Shown here: positions 19,357 through 34,586 of the stretch, one piece after another | How the letters are laid out: each line of letters opens with the position of its first letter | How positions within the stretch are numbered: the first letter of the stretch is position 1 | Assembly (NCBI RefSeq): GCF_014218705.1 | Contig: NZ_JABBJF010000039.1 | Span: 1-37,754 of the forward strand | Direction of reading: 5' to 3' | Length of the DNA stretch: 37,754 nucleotides | Origin: Kluyvera sichuanensis | Lineage (GTDB): Bacteria; Pseudomonadota; Gammaproteobacteria; Enterobacterales; Enterobacteriaceae | Notes under the pieces: generated by a model | What the model saw: only the letters and a program-made list of their open reading frames with translations | Database searches by the model: none | What the model was told of the DNA's origin: nothing | Translations under genes and position numbers: made by a program

Positions 19357-19662
19357 ATGAAGAATATCGTTTTATGCTGCGCTGCAGGTATGTCCACCAG
19401 CATGTTGGTCCAACGTATGAAGGATGCGGCACAGAAAAAAGGAATTGAAGTCTCAATTAAAGCCGTACCGGTGGCCGAATTCAAAGCAAATCTTAACGAT
19501 GCGGACATCGTACTATTAGGTCCGCAGGTGAAGTATGAACAAGCTAAGCTGCAGGCTTTGGCTGACCCACTGGGTAAAACGGTCGCCGTCATCGATATGA
19601 TGGACTACGGCATGATGAAAGGCGATGTCGTGCTTGAGAAAGCCCTTAAGTTAATGGAGTGA
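19357..19662 (+). CDS. PTS EIIB component, lactose/cellobiose (chitobiose) family
   Basis: Cytosolic phosphocarrier domain that receives phosphate from EIIA and passes it to a sugar bound by EIIC. The 101-residue protein begins MKNIVLCCAAGMSTSML; C8, directly before AAGMSTS, aligns with the phosphorylated cysteine of ChbB. VLLGPQVKYEQAKLQ and VAVIDMMDYGMMKGD are typical of the family. GGGAG precedes the ATG. EIIA follows after 7 bp, but no EIIC or sugar hydrolase is present here. It may work with a membrane partner elsewhere or be regulatory only. I do not assign chbB because operon context differs. Confidence 0.93.
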   Translation: MKNIVLCCAAGMSTSMLVQRMKDAAQKKGIEVSIKAVPVAEFKANLNDADIVLLGPQVKYEQAKLQALADPLGKTVAVIDMMDYGMMKGDVVLEKALKLME

Positions 19663-19669
19663 GAAAGAC

Positions 19670-19987
19670 GTGGAAGATTTAGAATCAATCATCATGGAAC
19701 TGCTGGTGAACGCCGGTGCCGCACGTAGTTCAGCATTAACTGCGCTGCAGCTGGCTCGCAAAGGTGACTTTGAGGGCGCGGAAAAAGCGATGGAAGAGTC
19801 TCGCGAGTTCGTCAAACTGGCCCATGGTATCCAGACCCAGCTTATCGGCATTGACGAAGGCACGGGTAAACTGCCGGTCAATCTGATCACCGTTCACTCT
19901 CAGGACCACCTGATGAACGCGATGGTTATCCAGGATCTGGCGACCGACATGATTGAACTGTATCGCCGTATTCCACTGGTTCGCTAA
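19670..19987 (+). CDS. PTS EIIA component, lactose/cellobiose (chitobiose) family
   Basis: Trimeric all-helical phosphocarrier that takes phosphate from HPr. In the motif VHSQDHLM, H76 corresponds to the phosphorylated histidine and D79 to the metal-binding aspartate of the LacA/ChbA family, so the protein looks functional. The 105-residue length is normal. It starts with GTG at 19670, seven bases after the EIIB stop, with GAGAAAG upstream. A strong intrinsic terminator follows (20007-20032), so EIIB-EIIA form a closed two-gene transcript without EIIC. Confidence 0.93.
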   Translation: MEDLESIIMELLVNAGAARSSALTALQLARKGDFEGAEKAMEESREFVKLAHGIQTQLIGIDEGTGKLPVNLITVHSQDHLMNAMVIQDLATDMIELYRRIPLVR

Positions 19988-20006
19988 AAGCTCAATACGG
20001 AATAGC

Positions 20007-20037
20007 AAAAGGCACCCATCTGGGTGCCTTTTGTTTT
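20007..20037 (+). terminator. Intrinsic terminator of the EIIB-EIIA pair
   Basis: AAAAGGCACCCA-TC-TGGGTGCCTTTT is a nearly perfect palindrome ending in TTTTGTTTTTG. Strong GC stem and U-rich tail; the A-rich left side could make it work in the opposite direction too. Confidence 0.92.
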
Positions 20038-20052
20038 TGTAGGCCAGAAAGC

Positions 20053-20084
20053 CATAAAAAAGGCCAGTCCGAAGACTGGCCTTT
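20053..20084 (-). terminator. Intrinsic terminator of the rplJL-rpoBC operon
   Basis: On the minus strand GGCCAGTC-TTCG-GACTGGCC (20062-20081) has an eight-pair stem with a stable TTCG loop followed by TTTTTTA. It lies about 28 bp after the rpoC stop. It matches the position of the E. coli rpoC terminator. Confidence 0.95.
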
Positions 20085-20109
20085 CAACTTATCGCACTAA
20101 CGTGAACGA

Positions 20110-24333
<4,224 letters not shown>

Positions 24334-24409
24334 GGATTTGCTCCCGTCGGAGTTAGCACAATCCACTGCCGGGAATGACCCCGGCAGCAGTGACCTGTTT
24401 GAGCGAGGA

Positions 24410-27400
24410 TTACTCGTCTTCCAGTTCGATGTTGATGCCCAGCGAGCGGATTTCTTTCAACAGTACGTTGAAGGATTCCGGCATGCCCGGTTCCATCTGA
24501 TGGTTGCCATCTACGATGTTCTTATACATCTTAGTACGGCCGTTCACGTCATCAGACTTAACGGTGAGCATTTCCTGCAGGGTGTAGGCGGCGCCGTATG
24601 CTTCCAGCGCCCACACTTCCATCTCCCCGAAGCGCTGACCACCGAACTGAGCCTTACCACCCAGCGGCTGCTGAGTAACCAGGCTGTAAGAACCGGTAGA
24701 ACGCGCGTGCATCTTGTCGTCGACCAGGTGGTTCAGTTTCAGCATGTACATGTAACCTACGGTTACCTGACGCTCGAACTGTTCACCGGTACGGCCGTCG
24801 AACAGGGTAATCTGACCAGAAGATGGCAGACCGCCCAGTTGCAGCAGTTCTTTAATTTCCGCTTCTTTTGCACCGTCGAATACTGGCGTTGCGATTGGCA
24901 TACCTTTCTTCAGGTTTTCTGCCAAGCGCAGCACTTCATCATCGGTGAAGGTGTTCAGGTCAACTTTCTGACGAACATCAGAGCCCAGATCGTAAGCACG
25001 CTGGATGAACTCGCGCAGTTTCGCGACTTCTTGCTGCTGTTTCAGCATGGCGTTGATCTTATCGCCGATACCTTTCGCAGCCATACCCAGGTGGGTTTCA
25101 AGGATCTGACCGATGTTCATACGCGATGGTACGCCCAGCGGGTTCAGTACGATATCTACCGGCGTACCGTTAGCATCGTGCGGCATATCTTCGATCGGGT
25201 TGATCTTAGAAATTACACCCTTGTTACCGTGACGACCTGCCATTTTGTCACCAGGCTGGATACGGCGTTTAACGGCCAGGTATACCTTAACAATCTTCAG
25301 CACGCCCGGTGCCAGATCGTCGCCTTGGGTGATTTTGCGGCGTTTCGCTTCGAGTTTTTTCTCGAACTCGTGTTTCAGCTCGTCGTACTGCTCAGCAAGC
25401 TGTTCCAGCTGATTCTGTTTCTCTTCGTCGGTCAAACCGAGTTCCAGCCAGCGATCGCGAGGCAGTTTGTCCAGCTTCTCAGCTTCGACACCACCGGCAA
25501 CCAGCACAGCGTAGATACGGCTGAACAGGCCAGCTTCGAGGATCTGCAGTTCTTCAGACAGGTCTTTCTTAGCCTGCTTCAGCTGCATCTCTTCGATTTC
25601 CAGCGCACGTTTGTCTTTTTCTACGCCATCGCGAGTAAAGACCTGAACGTCGATAACAGTACCGGAAACGCTGTTTGGTACGCGCAGAGAAGAGTCTTTA
25701 ACGTCAGACGCTTTCTCACCGAAGATCGCACGCAGCAGCTTCTCTTCTGGCGTCAGCTGGGTTTCACCTTTCGGCGTTACCTTACCAACCAGAATGTCGC
25801 CACCGGTCACTTCTGCACCAATGTAAACGATACCGGATTCATCCAGTTTGGAGAGCGCAGCTTCACCCACGTTAGGGATGTCAGCGGTGATCTCTTCTGG
25901 CCCCAGCTTGGTGTCACGGGACACACATGCCAGTTCCTGAATGTGGATGGTGGTGAAACGGTCTTCCTGAACAACACGCTCGGATACGAGGATGGAGTCT
26001 TCGAAGTTGTAACCGTTCCATGGCATGAATGCCACACGCATGTTCTGACCCAGCGCCAGTTCACCCAGGTCGGTGGACGGGCCATCTGCCAGCACGTCGC
26101 CGCGCTCGATTGGCTCGCCCAGAGACACGCAAGGCATCTGGTTAATACAGGTGTTCTGGTTAGAACGGGTGTATTTGGTCAGGTTGTAGATGTCGATACC
26201 CGCTTCGCCCGGATACATCTCGTCTTCGTTAACTTTGATAACGATACGGGATGCGTCGACGTACTGAACGGTACCGCCACGCTTAGCAACTGCAGTAACA
26301 CCGGAGTCAACGGCAACAGCACGTTCCATACCGGTACCAACCAGCGGCTTATCAGCACGCAGAGTTGGAACGGCCTGACGTTGCATGTTCGCACCCATCA
26401 ATGCACGGTTGGCGTCATCGTGTTCCAGGAACGGGATCAGGGACGCACCGACGGATACCACCTGCTGGGTGGATACGTCCATGTAGTCAACCTGGTCGCG
26501 GCTGAACAAGCTGGATTCGCCTTTGCTACGGCAGGTAACCAGATCTTCTACAAAGTGGCCTTCGTCATCCAGGTTGGAGTTCGCCTGAGCGATAACGTAG
26601 TTGCCTTCTTCGATAGCAGACAGGTAATGAATTTCGTCGGTTACAACACCGTCGGTCACTTTACGGTACGGCGTCTCGAGGAAACCGTATTCGTTAGTCT
26701 GTGCGTACACGGACAGGGAGTTGATCAGACCGATGTTTGGACCTTCAGGCGTTTCGATTGGACATACGCGACCGTAGTGAGTCGGGTGTACGTCTCGAAC
26801 TTCGAAGCCTGCACGTTCACGGGTCAGACCGCCCGGGCCGAGTGCGGAGATACGACGTTTGTGCGTAATCTCAGACAGCGGGTTGTTCTGGTCCATAAAC
26901 TGAGACAGCTGGCTGGAACCAAAGAACTCTTTCACTGCTGCAGAAATCGGCTTGGCGTTGATCATATCCTGAGGCATCAGGGTATCCAGATCGCCCAGAG
27001 ACAGACGCTCTTTCACCGCACGCTCAACACGTACCAGGCCAACGCGGAATTGGTTTTCCGCCATTTCGCCTACGGAACGGATACGACGGTTGCCGAGGTG
27101 GTCGATATCATCCACTTCGCCTTTACCGTTACGGATATCGATGAGCTTCTTCATCACTTCGATGATGTCGTCTTTGCTCAGGATACCGGAACCTTCGATC
27201 TCGTCGCGCAGCAGAGAACGGTTGAACTTCATACGACCAACCGCAGACAGGTCATAGCGGTCTTCGGAGAAGAACAGGTTCTCGAACAGGCTTTCAGCAG
27301 CTTCACGAGTTGGCGGCTCACCAGGGCGCATCATGCGGTAGATTTCTACCAGCGCGCTCAGACGATCGTTGGTTGGGTCGACGCGTACAGTTTCAGAAAT

Positions 27401-28438
27401 GTATGCACCGTGGTCCAGATCGTTAGTGAACAGCGTTTCGATACGCTTATGGCCAGACTGGCTCAGCTTAGCCAGCAGATCCAGACTCAGCTCCATGTTA
27501 GCTGCGCAGATCAGCTCGCCAGTAGATTCGTCAACGTAGTCTTTAGAAGCGACTTTACCAGCGATGTACTCAACCGGAACTTCGATATGCTTGATATCGT
27601 CTTTTTCCAGCTGGCGAATGTGGCGCGCAGTAATACGGCGGCCTTTTTCAACGTACACTTTACCGTTCGCTTCGATGTCGAAGGACGCGGTTTCGCCACG
27701 CAGACGTTCTGGAATCAGTTCCATCTGCAGCTTGTTGTCACGAATTTCGAAAACAACTTTCTCAAAGAACAGGTCAAGGATCTGCTCAGTGGTGTAGTTC
27801 AGCGCACGCAGAATAATGGTCGCAGGCAGTTTACGGCGACGGTCGATACGTACGAACAGGTTGTCTTTCGGATCGAATTCGAAGTCCAGCCAGGAACCAC
27901 GGTAAGGAATGATGCGCGCGTTATACAGCACTTTACCCGAAGAGTGGGTTTTACCTTTATCGGAGTCAAAGAAGACGCCTGGGCTACGGTGCAGCTGAGA
28001 AACGATAACACGCTCAGTACCGTTGATAACAAAGGTACCGTTGTCGGTCATGAGCGGAATTTCGCCCATGTAGACTTCTTGTTCTTTAATGTCTTTTACG
28101 GTGCCTTCCGGCGCTTCGCGCTCGTAGATCACCAGACGCAGTTTCACGCGCAGCGGTGCGGAATAGGTCACGCCACGGATCTGACATTCCTGAACGTCAA
28201 AGACAGGTTCGCCCAGACGGTAGCTGACGTATTGCAGCTCGGAGTTACCGCTGTAGCTTTTAATAGGGAATACGGAACGGAAAGCAGCTTCCAGACCATA
28301 CTGACCTTCAGGATCTTGCTCGATAAACTTCTGGAACGAGTCAAGCTGGATAGAAAGGAGATATGGGACATCCAGAACTTGTGGACGTTTACCAAAATCC
28401 TTACGAATACGTTTTTTCTCGGTATAGGAGTAAACCAT
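24410..28438 (-). CDS. rpoB: RNA polymerase beta subunit RpoB
   Basis: Second catalytic subunit of RNA polymerase and the rifampicin target. The start at 28438 ([20 protein letters not shown]) follows GAGGA and gives 1342 residues, exactly E. coli length; an in-frame ATG 33 codons upstream lies in the intergenic processing region and is not conserved as protein. The rifampicin cluster reads [20 protein letters not shown]; codons for Q513, D516, H526 and S531 are all wild type, so target-based rifampicin resistance is not expected. It is transcribed with rplJL through a partial attenuator at 28686-28718 and an RNase III stem at 28643-28673. Confidence 0.99.
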   Translation of the reverse strand: MVYSYTEKKRIRKDFGKRPQVLDVPYLLSIQLDSFQKFIEQDPEGQYGLEAAFRSVFPIKSYSGNSELQYVSYRLGEPVFDVQECQIRGVTYSAPLRVKLRLVIYEREAPEGTVKDIKEQEVYMGEIPLMTDNGTFVINGTERVIVSQLHRSPGVFFDSDKGKTHSSGKVLYNARIIPYRGSWLDFEFDPKDNLFVRIDRRRKLPATIILRALNYTTEQILDLFFEKVVFEIRDNKLQMELIPERLRGETASFDIEANGKVYVEKGRRITARHIRQLEKDDIKHIEVPVEYIAGKVASKDYVDESTGELICAANMELSLDLLAKLSQSGHKRIETLFTNDLDHGAYISETVRVDPTNDRLSALVEIYRMMRPGEPPTREAAESLFENLFFSEDRYDLSAVGRMKFNRSLLRDEIEGSGILSKDDIIEVMKKLIDIRNGKGEVDDIDHLGNRRIRSVGEMAENQFRVGLVRVERAVKERLSLGDLDTLMPQDMINAKPISAAVKEFFGSSQLSQFMDQNNPLSEITHKRRISALGPGGLTRERAGFEVRDVHPTHYGRVCPIETPEGPNIGLINSLSVYAQTNEYGFLETPYRKVTDGVVTDEIHYLSAIEEGNYVIAQANSNLDDEGHFVEDLVTCRSKGESSLFSRDQVDYMDVSTQQVVSVGASLIPFLEHDDANRALMGANMQRQAVPTLRADKPLVGTGMERAVAVDSGVTAVAKRGGTVQYVDASRIVIKVNEDEMYPGEAGIDIYNLTKYTRSNQNTCINQMPCVSLGEPIERGDVLADGPSTDLGELALGQNMRVAFMPWNGYNFEDSILVSERVVQEDRFTTIHIQELACVSRDTKLGPEEITADIPNVGEAALSKLDESGIVYIGAEVTGGDILVGKVTPKGETQLTPEEKLLRAIFGEKASDVKDSSLRVPNSVSGTVIDVQVFTRDGVEKDKRALEIEEMQLKQAKKDLSEELQILEAGLFSRIYAVLVAGGVEAEKLDKLPRDRWLELGLTDEEKQNQLEQLAEQYDELKHEFEKKLEAKRRKITQGDDLAPGVLKIVKVYLAVKRRIQPGDKMAGRHGNKGVISKINPIEDMPHDANGTPVDIVLNPLGVPSRMNIGQILETHLGMAAKGIGDKINAMLKQQQEVAKLREFIQRAYDLGSDVRQKVDLNTFTDDEVLRLAENLKKGMPIATPVFDGAKEAEIKELLQLGGLPSSGQITLFDGRTGEQFERQVTVGYMYMLKLNHLVDDKMHARSTGSYSLVTQQPLGGKAQFGGQRFGEMEVWALEAYGAAYTLQEMLTVKSDDVNGRTKMYKNIVDGNHQMEPGMPESFNVLLKEIRSLGINIELEDE

Positions 28439-28642
28439 AGGGTTCCTCAGCTCGCTGACAAGTCGACGCATCTGTCCATTGGCAGACAGTTTGTGCAACA
28501 CTATTTTGTTGACCGGAAAATGGAACACTTTCCGCAATACCTGTTGCTATCACGCTTAAACCATTTCATTGCGATTTACACAGAGCGAGCACCCTGTCGC
28601 AATATATTAAGTCGTCGATAGAAACATGCATTGTCAGGACAA

Positions 28643-28673
28643 CCAGTAGTCAAACAGTGTGAAATGCTACTGG
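28643..28673 (-). other. RNase III processing stem in the rplL-rpoB spacer
   Basis: CCAGTAG (28643-28649) and CTACTGG (28667-28673) pair as the base of a long stem-loop in the mRNA. In E. coli the same spacer position is cleaved by RNase III, separating the rplJL and rpoBC messages. The pairing is seen directly; cleavage is inferred from the E. coli case. The remaining spacer to rpoB (28439-28642) shows no other gene. Confidence 0.7.
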
Positions 28674-28685
28674 CGCCATACAGCG

Positions 28686-28718
28686 CAAAATGGCTGGTGA
28701 CTAAAAAGTCACCAGCCA
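28686..28718 (-). terminator. Partial attenuator between rplL and rpoB
   Basis: On the minus strand a perfect 12-bp inverted repeat (28691-28702 and 28707-28718, starting TGGCTGGTGACT) with a TTTT loop is followed by TTTTGCG. It lies about 40 nt after the rplL stop. In E. coli the equivalent hairpin stops most transcripts, giving excess L7/L12 over RNA polymerase subunits. Only four U residues follow here, consistent with leaky termination. Confidence 0.85.
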
Positions 28719-28756
28719 TCGGCCTGATTTCTCAGGCTTCAACTAGAAAAGTTGGC

Positions 28757-29122
<366 letters not shown>

Positions 29123-29188
29123 TTAAATTGTTCCTGAAAATCAGAATAAGTTTATACGTAAGCAGATACTTTACAAAGAGGACTGCTA

Positions 29189-29686
29189 TTAAGCAGCTTC
29201 TTTCGCATCGCGTACAGCAGCCAGAGTGCGAACCAGTTTGCCAGCCGAAGCTTCTTTCATGGTTGCCATCAGGCGTGCAATTGCTTCGTCGTAGGTCGGC
29301 AGGGTTGCCAGGCGATCGATGTTCGATGCCGTGATCAACTCACCTTCAAAGGCTGCGGCTTTGACCTCAAATTTTGCATTCGCTTTCGCGAACTCTTTGA
29401 ACAGACGAGCAGCAGCGCCCGGGTGTTCCATAGAGTATGCAATCAGGGTCGGACCAACAAACGTGTCTTTCAGGCACTCGAATGGAGTACCTTCAACGAT
29501 GCGGCGCAGCAGGGTGTTACGAACAACACGCATGTATACGCCAGCTTCACGACCTGCTTTACGCAGTTCAGTCATTTTATCTACAGTAACGCCACGGGAA
29601 TCCGCAACTACTGCAGACAGCGCGCCTTTGGCTACTTCGCTGACTTCAGCAACAATCGCTTGTTTGTCTTGAAGATTTAAAGCCAT
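29189..29686 (-). CDS. rplJ: 50S ribosomal protein L10
   Basis: Stalk base protein; binds 23S rRNA and L7/L12 dimers, and as the L10-L7/L12 complex represses its own mRNA. The start at 29686 gives [20 protein letters not shown] and 165 residues, the E. coli length. AGGAGC precedes this ATG; an in-frame ATG 11 codons upstream lies in a leader hairpin and is not used in the family. First gene of rplJL-rpoBC. Confidence 0.99.
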   Translation of the reverse strand: MALNLQDKQAIVAEVSEVAKGALSAVVADSRGVTVDKMTELRKAGREAGVYMRVVRNTLLRRIVEGTPFECLKDTFVGPTLIAYSMEHPGAAARLFKEFAKANAKFEVKAAAFEGELITASNIDRLATLPTYDEAIARLMATMKEASAGKLVRTLAAVRDAKEAA

Positions 29687-29699
29687 TAGCTTTGCTCCT

Positions 29700-29938
29700 G
29701 GATGTTTGCCGGAACTCATGTTCCGGAACTCACTTCACTCTCCCCAACGGGAAGAGCGTCTTAATACGGTGAGCAGAAACAAGCCAGAGTATCCAAAAAT
29801 AATCTTAGCGTTCTGTCACCGTCTACGCAGGGCATTAAGTTTCTTGCGAAACACCTGCGGTCTTCGACGGAGGCCTGGATTAGGCCAGGCTCCAACGAAC
29901 AAATCTTTTAGCCGCTAACTTTTGTTAGCAAACGTGGG
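29700..29938 (-). promoter_or_regulatory. L10 autoregulatory mRNA leader
   Basis: The long rplJ leader contains a hairpin at 29869-29893 (GGAGCCTGG paired to CCAGGCCTCC) and a region with CGCAGGTG and CCCTGCG segments, matching the E. coli leader bound by the L10-L7/L12 complex. A second hairpin CCGGAAC-ATGA-GTTCCGG (29709-29726) sits just upstream of the rplJ ribosome-binding site. The known mechanism is translational repression by changing access to the start. Confidence 0.85.
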
Positions 29939-29944
29939 GGTAAG

Positions 29945-29973
29945 ATTGTAGACAAAATCACCGCCCACGTAAA
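29945..29973 (-). promoter_or_regulatory. Promoter P-L10 of rplJL-rpoBC
   Basis: On the minus strand, -35 TTTACG (29968-29973) and -10 TACAAT (29945-29950) are 17 bp apart. It begins just after the rplA stop codon and drives a leader of about 250 nt. Sequence and position match the E. coli rplJ promoter. Confidence 0.88.
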
Positions 29974-29977
29974 GGCA

Positions 29978-31177
<1,200 letters not shown>

Positions 31178-31213
31178 TTACAGGCATGCGCCCATAAAAA
31201 CAAAAGGCGTGAA

Positions 31214-31242
31214 ATTGTATGTCAATTTCGCGCCCTATGCAA
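31214..31242 (-). promoter_or_regulatory. Promoter P-L11 of rplKA
   Basis: On the minus strand, -35 TTGCAT (31237-31242) and -10 TACAAT (31214-31219) with a 17-bp spacer. An overlapping TTGACA next to the -10 is too close to act as -35. Position 100 bp before rplK matches the E. coli L11 promoter. Confidence 0.88.
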
Positions 31243-31273
31243 CGATTAGATCGGTGCTTTTTTGAACGCAGCC

Positions 31274-31819
31274 TTACGCTTTCTCTACCTGCGCAAAGTC
31301 CAGTTCTACCGGGGTCGCACGACCGAAGATAGAGACGGAAACTTTCAGGCGAGACTTCTCGTAATCCACTTCTTCAACCACGCCGTTGAAGTCAGCGAAT
31401 GGACCGTCGCTAACGCGAACCATTTCACCCGGTTCAAACAGCGTTTTCGGACGCGGCTTATCACCAACCTGCTGCAGGCGGTTCATAATCGCATCAACTT
31501 CTTTGTCGCTGATTGGCGCCGGACGGTCAGAGGTACCGCCGATAAAGCCCATTACGCGCGGAACGCTACGCACCAGGTGCCAGCTCGCGTCGTTCATCAC
31601 CATCTGAACTAACACGTACCCTGGGAAGAATTTGCGCTCGCTCTTGCGACGCTGGCCGCCACGAATTTCGACCACTTCTTCGGTCGGAACCATGACTTCG
31701 CCAAACAGCTCTTCCATGTTGTGTAATTTGATATGCTCGCGCAGCGAAGTCGCTACACGGCCTTCAAAACCGGAAAACGCCTGAACGACGTACCAACGCT
31801 TTTTAGGTGCTTCAGACAT
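31274..31819 (-). CDS. nusG: Transcription elongation/antitermination factor NusG
   Basis: Binds RNA polymerase with its NGN domain to suppress pausing and uses its KOW domain to contact Rho or ribosomal protein S10, coupling transcription with termination or translation. The 181 residues begin [19 protein letters not shown]; the KOW segment [19 protein letters not shown] starts near residue 126. Length equals E. coli. It starts 1 bp after the secE stop, so the two are translationally close. It also takes part in rRNA antitermination, fitting the rrn operons at both ends. Confidence 0.99.
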   Translation of the reverse strand: MSEAPKKRWYVVQAFSGFEGRVATSLREHIKLHNMEELFGEVMVPTEEVVEIRGGQRRKSERKFFPGYVLVQMVMNDASWHLVRSVPRVMGFIGGTSDRPAPISDKEVDAIMNRLQQVGDKPRPKTLFEPGEMVRVSDGPFADFNGVVEEVDYEKSRLKVSVSIFGRATPVELDFAQVEKA

Positions 31820-31820
31820 C

Positions 31821-32204
31821 TTAGAACCTCAGGCCAGTGATAAAGGATACCAGGCGAACCAGAATACCATCCAGTCCCCACAGGATCAGTGACATTACCG
31901 CAGTGACCGCAGCAACGATCAGCGTAGTGTGCAGCGTTTCCTGGCGAGTCGGCCAAATCACCTTACGAACTTCCGTTCTCGCTTCACGCGCAAACGCAAC
32001 GGTCGCTTTGCCTTTCGTCGTCAACAGCGCGACACCACCCGCTGCAGCAATAATAATTACTACGGCCAGCGCACGCAGCGGCAGCATCATGTCGCGATAG
32101 AGGTAGTTGCCCACAATTGCCACGATAAGCAATACGGCAACAGCTACCCACTTCATCGCTTCCAGGCCGCGCCCGCTCCCTTGAGCTTCGGTATTCGCAC
32201 TCAT
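31821..32204 (-). CDS. secE: Protein translocase subunit SecE
   Basis: Essential SecYEG subunit that clamps SecY. The 127-residue enterobacterial form has three membrane segments (about 18-36, 44-63 and 95-120) and the conserved amphipathic region [24 protein letters not shown] before the last one. It is co-transcribed with nusG. The 222-bp gap to tufB contains the tufB terminator (32370-32396) and CATAAT on the minus strand at 32319-32324 as a possible -10 of the secE promoter, without a good -35. Confidence 0.98.
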   Translation of the reverse strand: MSANTEAQGSGRGLEAMKWVAVAVLLIVAIVGNYLYRDMMLPLRALAVVIIIAAAGGVALLTTKGKATVAFAREARTEVRKVIWPTRQETLHTTLIVAAVTAVMSLILWGLDGILVRLVSFITGLRF

Positions 32205-32369
32205 AAACCAACCTGTCAGAAGTATTCTACAAACATTTCCACCCCGCGAGAGCGAGGCGATCCAAACCGAAAGTAAGTTTCGGACTAAACGCCCTCTACA
32301 GAGCCTGTCTCAGCAATGATTATGGCAAAAATAATCACTGATGAGCCAGGTTCTGGTTCGACAGCGTAC

Positions 32370-32396
32370 AAAAAGGGCATCAAATGATGCCCTTTT
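32370..32396 (-). terminator. Intrinsic terminator after tufB
   Basis: GGGCATC-ATTT-GATGCCC on the minus strand (32375-32392), with flanking A and T runs that extend the stem, followed by TTTTTG. It lies about 30 bp after the tufB stop and separates the tRNA-tufB unit from secE-nusG. Confidence 0.92.
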
Positions 32397-32426
32397 ATTG
32401 CGCATTGCGTCAAATGTTATCAGCAA

Positions 32427-33647
<1,221 letters not shown>

Positions 33648-33727
33648 TCACCACATCAACCAGACAAAACGTCTGAAATGTTGAATGCATTAATTTAAAC
33701 AGAGAGAAACGGGAGGGAGAAGAGAAG

Positions 33728-33803
33728 TGGTGCTGATACCCAGAGTCGAACTGGGGACCTCACCCTTACCAAGGGTGCGCTCTACCAACTGAGCCATATC
33801 AGC
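33728..33803 (-). tRNA. thrT: tRNA-Thr (anticodon GGT)
   Basis: On the minus strand a 76-nt cloverleaf starts GCTGATATGGCTCAG and ends GTATCAGCACCA. The anticodon stem ACCCTTGGTAAGGGT gives GGT, reading ACC/ACU. CCA is encoded. Last tRNA before tufB, 116 bp upstream of it. Confidence 0.98.
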
Positions 33804-33808
33804 ACGTC

Positions 33809-33883
<75 letters not shown>

Positions 33884-33922
33884 ATCCTAAAACTCGGCTA
33901 CCCAGTTCTTTCTGTGCCAAAA

Positions 33923-33942
33923 AAAAGAGATTGCTCTCTTTT
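33923..33942 (-). other. Terminator-like hairpin in the tyrU-glyT spacer
   Basis: A perfect eight-pair inverted repeat AAAAGAGA-GCAA-TCTCTTTT (minus strand) is followed by a further T run (the strand shows eight T in total) before GGCAC. It lies in the 119-bp spacer between tyrU and glyT. AT-rich, so weak; it may be an RNA-processing signal or partial terminator. Confidence 0.5.
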
Positions 33943-34002
33943 CTTTGTTTGAGTTCGTCATTTTACCGACCAACTCTGGCTTCGCAATGCTTAGCCGGAA
34001 AG

Positions 34003-34087
<85 letters not shown>

Positions 34088-34097
34088 AGGTACTTGA

Positions 34098-34173
<76 letters not shown>

Positions 34174-34187
34174 ATCAAGTAGCGCGC

Positions 34188-34216
34188 ATTCTATGGAGAC
34201 CTGCGGCGACATGCAA
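34188..34216 (-). promoter_or_regulatory. Promoter of the thrU-tyrU-glyT-thrT-tufB operon
   Basis: On the minus strand, -35 TTGCAT (34211-34216) and -10 TAGAAT (34188-34193) with 17-bp spacing, followed by a GC-rich discriminator (GCGCGC), the signature of a stringently controlled stable-RNA promoter. AT-rich DNA upstream (34217-34240) is where FIS and UP-element contacts are known in E. coli. Confidence 0.88.
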
Positions 34217-34293
34217 CTAAAAATTTGCATAAAATGTTCTATCGCTCATGTTTTGTGCACTCAAGCGTAAAAACTCAGCAAAACGGTACTTTC

Positions 34294-34383
34294 ATGAACA
34301 AAAATAGCGCAATTCTCTCTGTTCTCTGTGGCTTGCTGATGCTATTTCATGCCCGCGAATGCCAGACTACCTGTCGTCATTAG
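34294..34383 (+). CDS. Candidate 29-residue hydrophobic small ORF
   Basis: ATG at 34294 opens a 29-codon frame (MNKNSAILSVLCGLLMLFHA then RECQTTCRH) ending TAG. It has a charged start and a hydrophobic segment, like a short membrane peptide or a truncated signal sequence, with two cysteines after it. No good ribosome-binding site is visible. It lies in the 413-bp gap between the tRNA promoter and coaA. I do not recognise it; chance is quite possible. Confidence 0.2.
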   Translation: MNKNSAILSVLCGLLMLFHARECQTTCRH

Positions 34384-34470
34384 CAGTTGCACTTCTTTAC
34401 TATCACCTATTACTTACGCCCACCGGTTAAGTTGGCAACAAACTCCGGGGTTTTCTCACGAAAGCACCAC

Positions 34471-34503
34471 TCATTTGGATTTTTTCTTCTTTTTATATTC
34501 CAT
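34471..34503 (-). CDS. Candidate 10-residue lysine-rich mini-ORF with strong ribosome-binding site
   Basis: On the minus strand ATG (34503) follows a perfect AGGAGG (34514-34519) by 10 nt and encodes MEYKKKKKSK before TGA. The TGA overlaps an ATG (ATGA) that opens a 15-codon frame (MSGAFVRKPRSLLPT, ending at 34427). A -1 slip on the six-A run would fuse the two into 25 residues. No family is recognised. The ribosome-binding site is the main reason to list it. Confidence 0.3.
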   Translation of the reverse strand: MEYKKKKKSK

Positions 34504-34586
34504 CTGGTGTTAACCTCCTGCCCATTGTCCTGATTAACTGAATGTGAAGCGTCGCGTGTTATCAGCGTGGCAGCCAGAACATGCTT

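Noticed and set aside
24334..24366. N-terminal extension of rpoC to an upstream ATG
   Set aside because: The added 11 residues are not found in RpoC proteins, whereas GTG at 24333 has GGGAG upstream and gives the exact family length.
26839..26902. Possible rifampicin-resistance substitutions in rpoB
   Set aside because: Codons 513, 516, 526 and 531 encode Gln, Asp, His and Ser, the susceptible wild-type residues, in E. coli numbering.
28439..28537. 33-residue N-terminal extension of rpoB
   Set aside because: It lies in the processed rplL-rpoB spacer; the GAGGA-preceded ATG at 28438 gives the conserved 1342-residue protein.
31214..31226. TTGACA directly before TACAAT upstream of rplK as a promoter pair
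   Set aside because: The hexamers are adjacent with no spacer; TTGCAT 17 bp upstream is the proper -35.
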